This document shows positions 6,492-8,098 of a stretch of 8,098 nucleotides of DNA, one piece after another (position 1 is the stretch's first letter; each line of letters begins with the position of its first letter). A program made the position numbers and the translations under genes. This DNA comes from JAKSUT01 sp045616505 (GTDB lineage: Bacteria; Cyanobacteriota; Vampirovibrionia; Gastranaerophilales; Gastranaerophilaceae). The notes under the pieces were generated by a model. It saw only the letters and a list, made by a program, of their open reading frames with translations. It did no database searches and was not told where the DNA came from. The stretch lies in contig JAZLGV010000090.1 in NCBI GenBank assembly GCA_045616505.1, positions 1 to 8,098 on the forward strand, written 5' to 3'.

Positions 6492-6695
6492 ATGAAAATC
6501 AACAAAATTACGCAAAATATTGATAATAGCTACATTCAAAAACAAAAAAAATTGTTAGAAAAAAAAGCTGAAGAATTAAAAGCAGAAAAAGCTAAAGAAC
6601 GTGCAAAAGAGCTTTTTGATAATAGCGTAAAATCTTTTCAAGAATACCTTGAAAAAACAAAAAACGGACAACATTTAATCGATTTACTTGTATAA
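6492..6695 (+). CDS. Small lysine/glutamate-rich coiled-coil protein, unknown function
   Basis: A 67-aa protein of unknown function. After the start MKINKITQNI there is one long, highly charged helix (about 14-57, rich in Lys, Glu and Ala) with coiled-coil character, then a short hydrophobic tail, HLIDLLV (61-67). There are no cysteines, no signal peptide and no membrane span. The opening MKINKI resembles the MQVNKI opening of the 138-aa protein at 2872-3288, although the NFG part is absent here. AAAAAGG (6475-6481) lies 10 nt upstream of the ATG. It follows aroF by 33 bases with no convincing terminator, so it may ride on the aroF transcript. Coding status is supported by the ribosome site, the clean codon pattern and the lack of any competing gene. 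Confidence 0.7.
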   Translation: MKINKITQNIDNSYIQKQKKLLEKKAEELKAEKAKERAKELFDNSVKSFQEYLEKTKNGQHLIDLLV

Positions 6696-6711
6696 TTTAT
6701 CAACATAACCT

Positions 6712-6740
6712 ATTACAAAGTTTTATTTTGTCGTTATAAT
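6712..6740 (+). promoter_or_regulatory. Putative promoter of the ABC ATPase gene (leaderless layout)
   Basis: A perfect TATAAT (6735-6740) has ATTACA (6712-6717, four of six) 17 nt upstream. A start 7 nt beyond the -10 box falls on base 6747, the first base of the GTG start codon. No purine-rich ribosome site is visible between 6696 and 6746. A second TATAAT at 6691-6696 overlaps the previous stop codon but lacks a -35. Confidence 0.5.
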
Positions 6741-6746
6741 GTTATT

Positions 6747-7697
6747 GTGGGAATTTTAGAAATTAAAAATTTGAATTTAGGTTTTGAAACAGAACAAGGT
6801 TTTAAACAAGCTTTGTATGATGTTTCTTTTGAATTAAATTCCGGAAAAATGCTTGCTATTGTTGGAGAATCAGGTTGTGGAAAAACAATGAGTGCAATGA
6901 GCGTTTTAAGATTATGTCCTAAAAATGCAAAAATCACATCTGGAGAAATTATTTTCAACAACAAAAACCTTCTTTCTATACCTAAAAAAGAAATCGAACA
7001 AATTAGAGGAACAGAAATAGCTCTTATTCCTCAAGACCCTATGAGTTCGCTAAATCCACTTTATACTATTGGAAATCAATTATTAGAAGTAATAAAAAAA
7101 CATCAAAACATAAAAGGAAAAGAAGCTGAAAAAAAAGCTATCGAAGCTCTTGAAGCAGTACAAATTCCTCAAGCAAAACAAAGACTAAACTCTTATCCTC
7201 ATGAATTTTCTGGAGGAATGAAACAGAGAACAATAATTGCAATGGCTCTTGCTTGTAATGCAAAAGTTATTATTGCAGATGAACCTACAACGGCACTTGA
7301 TGTTACTATTCAAGCACAAATTATGGATTTACTTGAACAAATAAAAATTGAAAAACAAACAGCCATTCTTCTTATTACACACGATTTAGGAATAGTAAAA
7401 GACTGTGCAGATGATATTTCTGTAATGTATTCTGGAAAAATTATAGAAAAAGCATCAGTTGAAGAATTTTTTAAAAATCCAAAACATCCATATTCAAAAG
7501 GTCTTTTAAATTCTTTACCAACTCAAAAAGGCAAAAAATTATATACAATAGAAGGACAACCTCCTTCTATCTATCAAGAAATACAAGGTTGCAAATTTCA
7601 CCCTAGATGCAATTTAGCAGTACAAAATTGCGAAATGAACATTCCTGAATTAAAAGAATATAATCAAAATCATTTCTGCGCTTGTTTTGAAATTTAG
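6747..7697 (+). CDS. oppD: OppD/DppD-type peptide ABC transporter ATP-binding protein
   Basis: ATPase subunit that powers oligopeptide/dipeptide (or nickel) import at the inner face of the membrane. The protein is 316 aa and full length. The nucleotide-binding domain shows Walker A GESGCGKT (40-47), the Q-loop with IPQDPMSSLNP (94-104), signature FSGGMKQR (154-161), Walker B VIIADEP (174-180) followed by TTALD (181-185), and the H-loop His212. The C-terminal oligopeptide-type domain begins at NPKHPYSKGLL (244-254) and has Cys282, Cys288, Cys295 and Cys311 (GCKFHPRC and following), a pattern linked in this family to a [4Fe-4S] cluster. The GTG at 6747 is the only start that gives the family N-terminus. 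There is no ribosome site, and a -10 box ends 6 nt before it. No permease, binding protein or OppF lies alongside. Its TAG overlaps the stop of the convergent gene. Confidence 0.93.
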   Translation: MGILEIKNLNLGFETEQGFKQALYDVSFELNSGKMLAIVGESGCGKTMSAMSVLRLCPKNAKITSGEIIFNNKNLLSIPKKEIEQIRGTEIALIPQDPMSSLNPLYTIGNQLLEVIKKHQNIKGKEAEKKAIEALEAVQIPQAKQRLNSYPHEFSGGMKQRTIIAMALACNAKVIIADEPTTALDVTIQAQIMDLLEQIKIEKQTAILLITHDLGIVKDCADDISVMYSGKIIEKASVEEFFKNPKHPYSKGLLNSLPTQKGKKLYTIEGQPPSIYQEIQGCKFHPRCNLAVQNCEMNIPELKEYNQNHFCACFEI

Positions 7698-8098
7698 TCA
7701 GACATTATCGCTCTATCAAATAGGTTTTGATAAAACTCTACATTTATATTCAATCTTTTTCCAATTTCTAACAAAGAAATAACAAAGTTTCTTTCTTCTT
7801 GTCTTGAATGTCTATTTATATCTTGAATAACATTATCAAACTTTTTAAATATTCTTGCATAGAAAATATTTTGAGCTTCCGCTATATCAACTTGCAAATC
7901 CAATTTTTCGATATTATCAAAAAGTTCAATAATTGTTTCAGCTTGCTGAACATCAAAACTTTGAGTTAATAACAAGATATTTCTAGAAATTTTCTTACTA
8001 AAGAAAGTACTTGAAGGTGTTTTATCAATTTTAATACCAATATTATTAACTTCTAAATCAATATCCATTGCTTGTTGAATAACATTCGCATCTAAAAA
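7694..8098 (-). CDS. C-terminal part of a larger protein, tentatively DUF3536-type (partial)
   Basis: The frame stays open to the window edge: ten more residues (FLDANVIQQA) precede the Met at 8068, and that ATG has no ribosome site. I therefore read this as the last 134 residues of a gene starting outside the window. The visible part is helical and has no signal, membrane segment or cysteines. Phrases such as VDIAEAQNIFYARI and LLEIGKRLNINVEFYQ recall, from memory only, the C-terminal DUF3536 region found after GH57-type glycosidase domains in cyanobacteria and relatives; the N-terminal catalytic domain would be needed to confirm this. Its stop codon overlaps the oppD stop tail to tail by 4 bases. 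Confidence 0.6.
   Translation of the reverse strand, partial: FLDANVIQQAMDIDLEVNNIGIKIDKTPSSTFFSKKISRNILLLTQSFDVQQAETIIELFDNIEKLDLQVDIAEAQNIFYARIFKKFDNVIQDINRHSRQEERNFVISLLEIGKRLNINVEFYQNLFDRAIMSD

Noticed and set aside
6702..6743. Imperfect inverted repeat AACATAAC ... GTTATAATGTT around the oppD -10 box
   Set aside because: Needs a three-base bulge and is almost all A and T; such matches are expected by chance here.
8066..8068. ATG at 8068 as true start of the last gene
   Set aside because: The frame is open upstream to the window edge and no ribosome site precedes it, so a partial gene is more likely.

Overview
This is an AT-rich bacterial window of tightly packed, ordinary-looking chromosomal genes. 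No CRISPR array, insertion sequence, tRNA, rRNA or prophage is visible. My best guess at the source is a gut-type Gastranaerophilales (Vampirovibrionia / 'Melainabacteria', the non-photosynthetic sisters of Cyanobacteria). The guess rests on low GC, on the style of the small hypothetical protein starting MQVNKINSTQNFGMN (an N-terminal 'NFG' tag I associate from memory with that group), and on the gene mix. It is an inference; another AT-rich anaerobe cannot be excluded from this sequence alone.

Layout. (1) 1-500, + strand: the last codons of atpD, then atpC, closed by a strong intrinsic terminator; this is the 3' end of an F1 ATP synthase operon. (2) 529-1380, - strand: pheA (prephenate dehydratase with a C-terminal ACT domain), convergent with atpC. 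(3) 1450-3288, + strand: an alpha-D-phosphohexomutase (phosphoglucomutase/phosphomannomutase) followed by a 138-aa unknown protein with an N-terminal NFG tag. (4) A hairpin at 3293-3323 that can terminate from both sides. (5) 5331-3349, - strand: a probable operon fixC-fixX-(122-aa protein made of two WYD repeats), driven by a near-consensus promoter at 5361-5389. (6) 5445-6695, + strand: aroF (type I-beta DAHP synthase with an N-terminal regulatory domain) and a 67-aa coiled-coil protein. (7) 6747-7697, + strand: a lone OppD/DppD-type ABC ATPase with a C-terminal cysteine cluster, apparently leaderless with a GTG start. (8) 7694-8098, - strand: the C-terminal end of a larger protein, tentatively a DUF3536-type protein, whose stop codon overlaps that of oppD.

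How the genes relate. aroF commits carbon to the shikimate pathway and pheA takes the branch to phenylalanine. Both carry allosteric-type domains, so end-product control is probably at the protein level; their leaders are too short for a T-box or attenuator. FixC and FixX make an ETF:quinone-oxidoreductase-like electron-transfer pair, but the FixA/FixB (ETF) partners are not next to them. The most interesting points are the WYD-repeat protein linked to fixCX, the fixCX pair without fixAB, the shared control region between fixC and aroF, the tagged small proteins, and the possible leaderless oppD. I see no convincing new multi-gene system.
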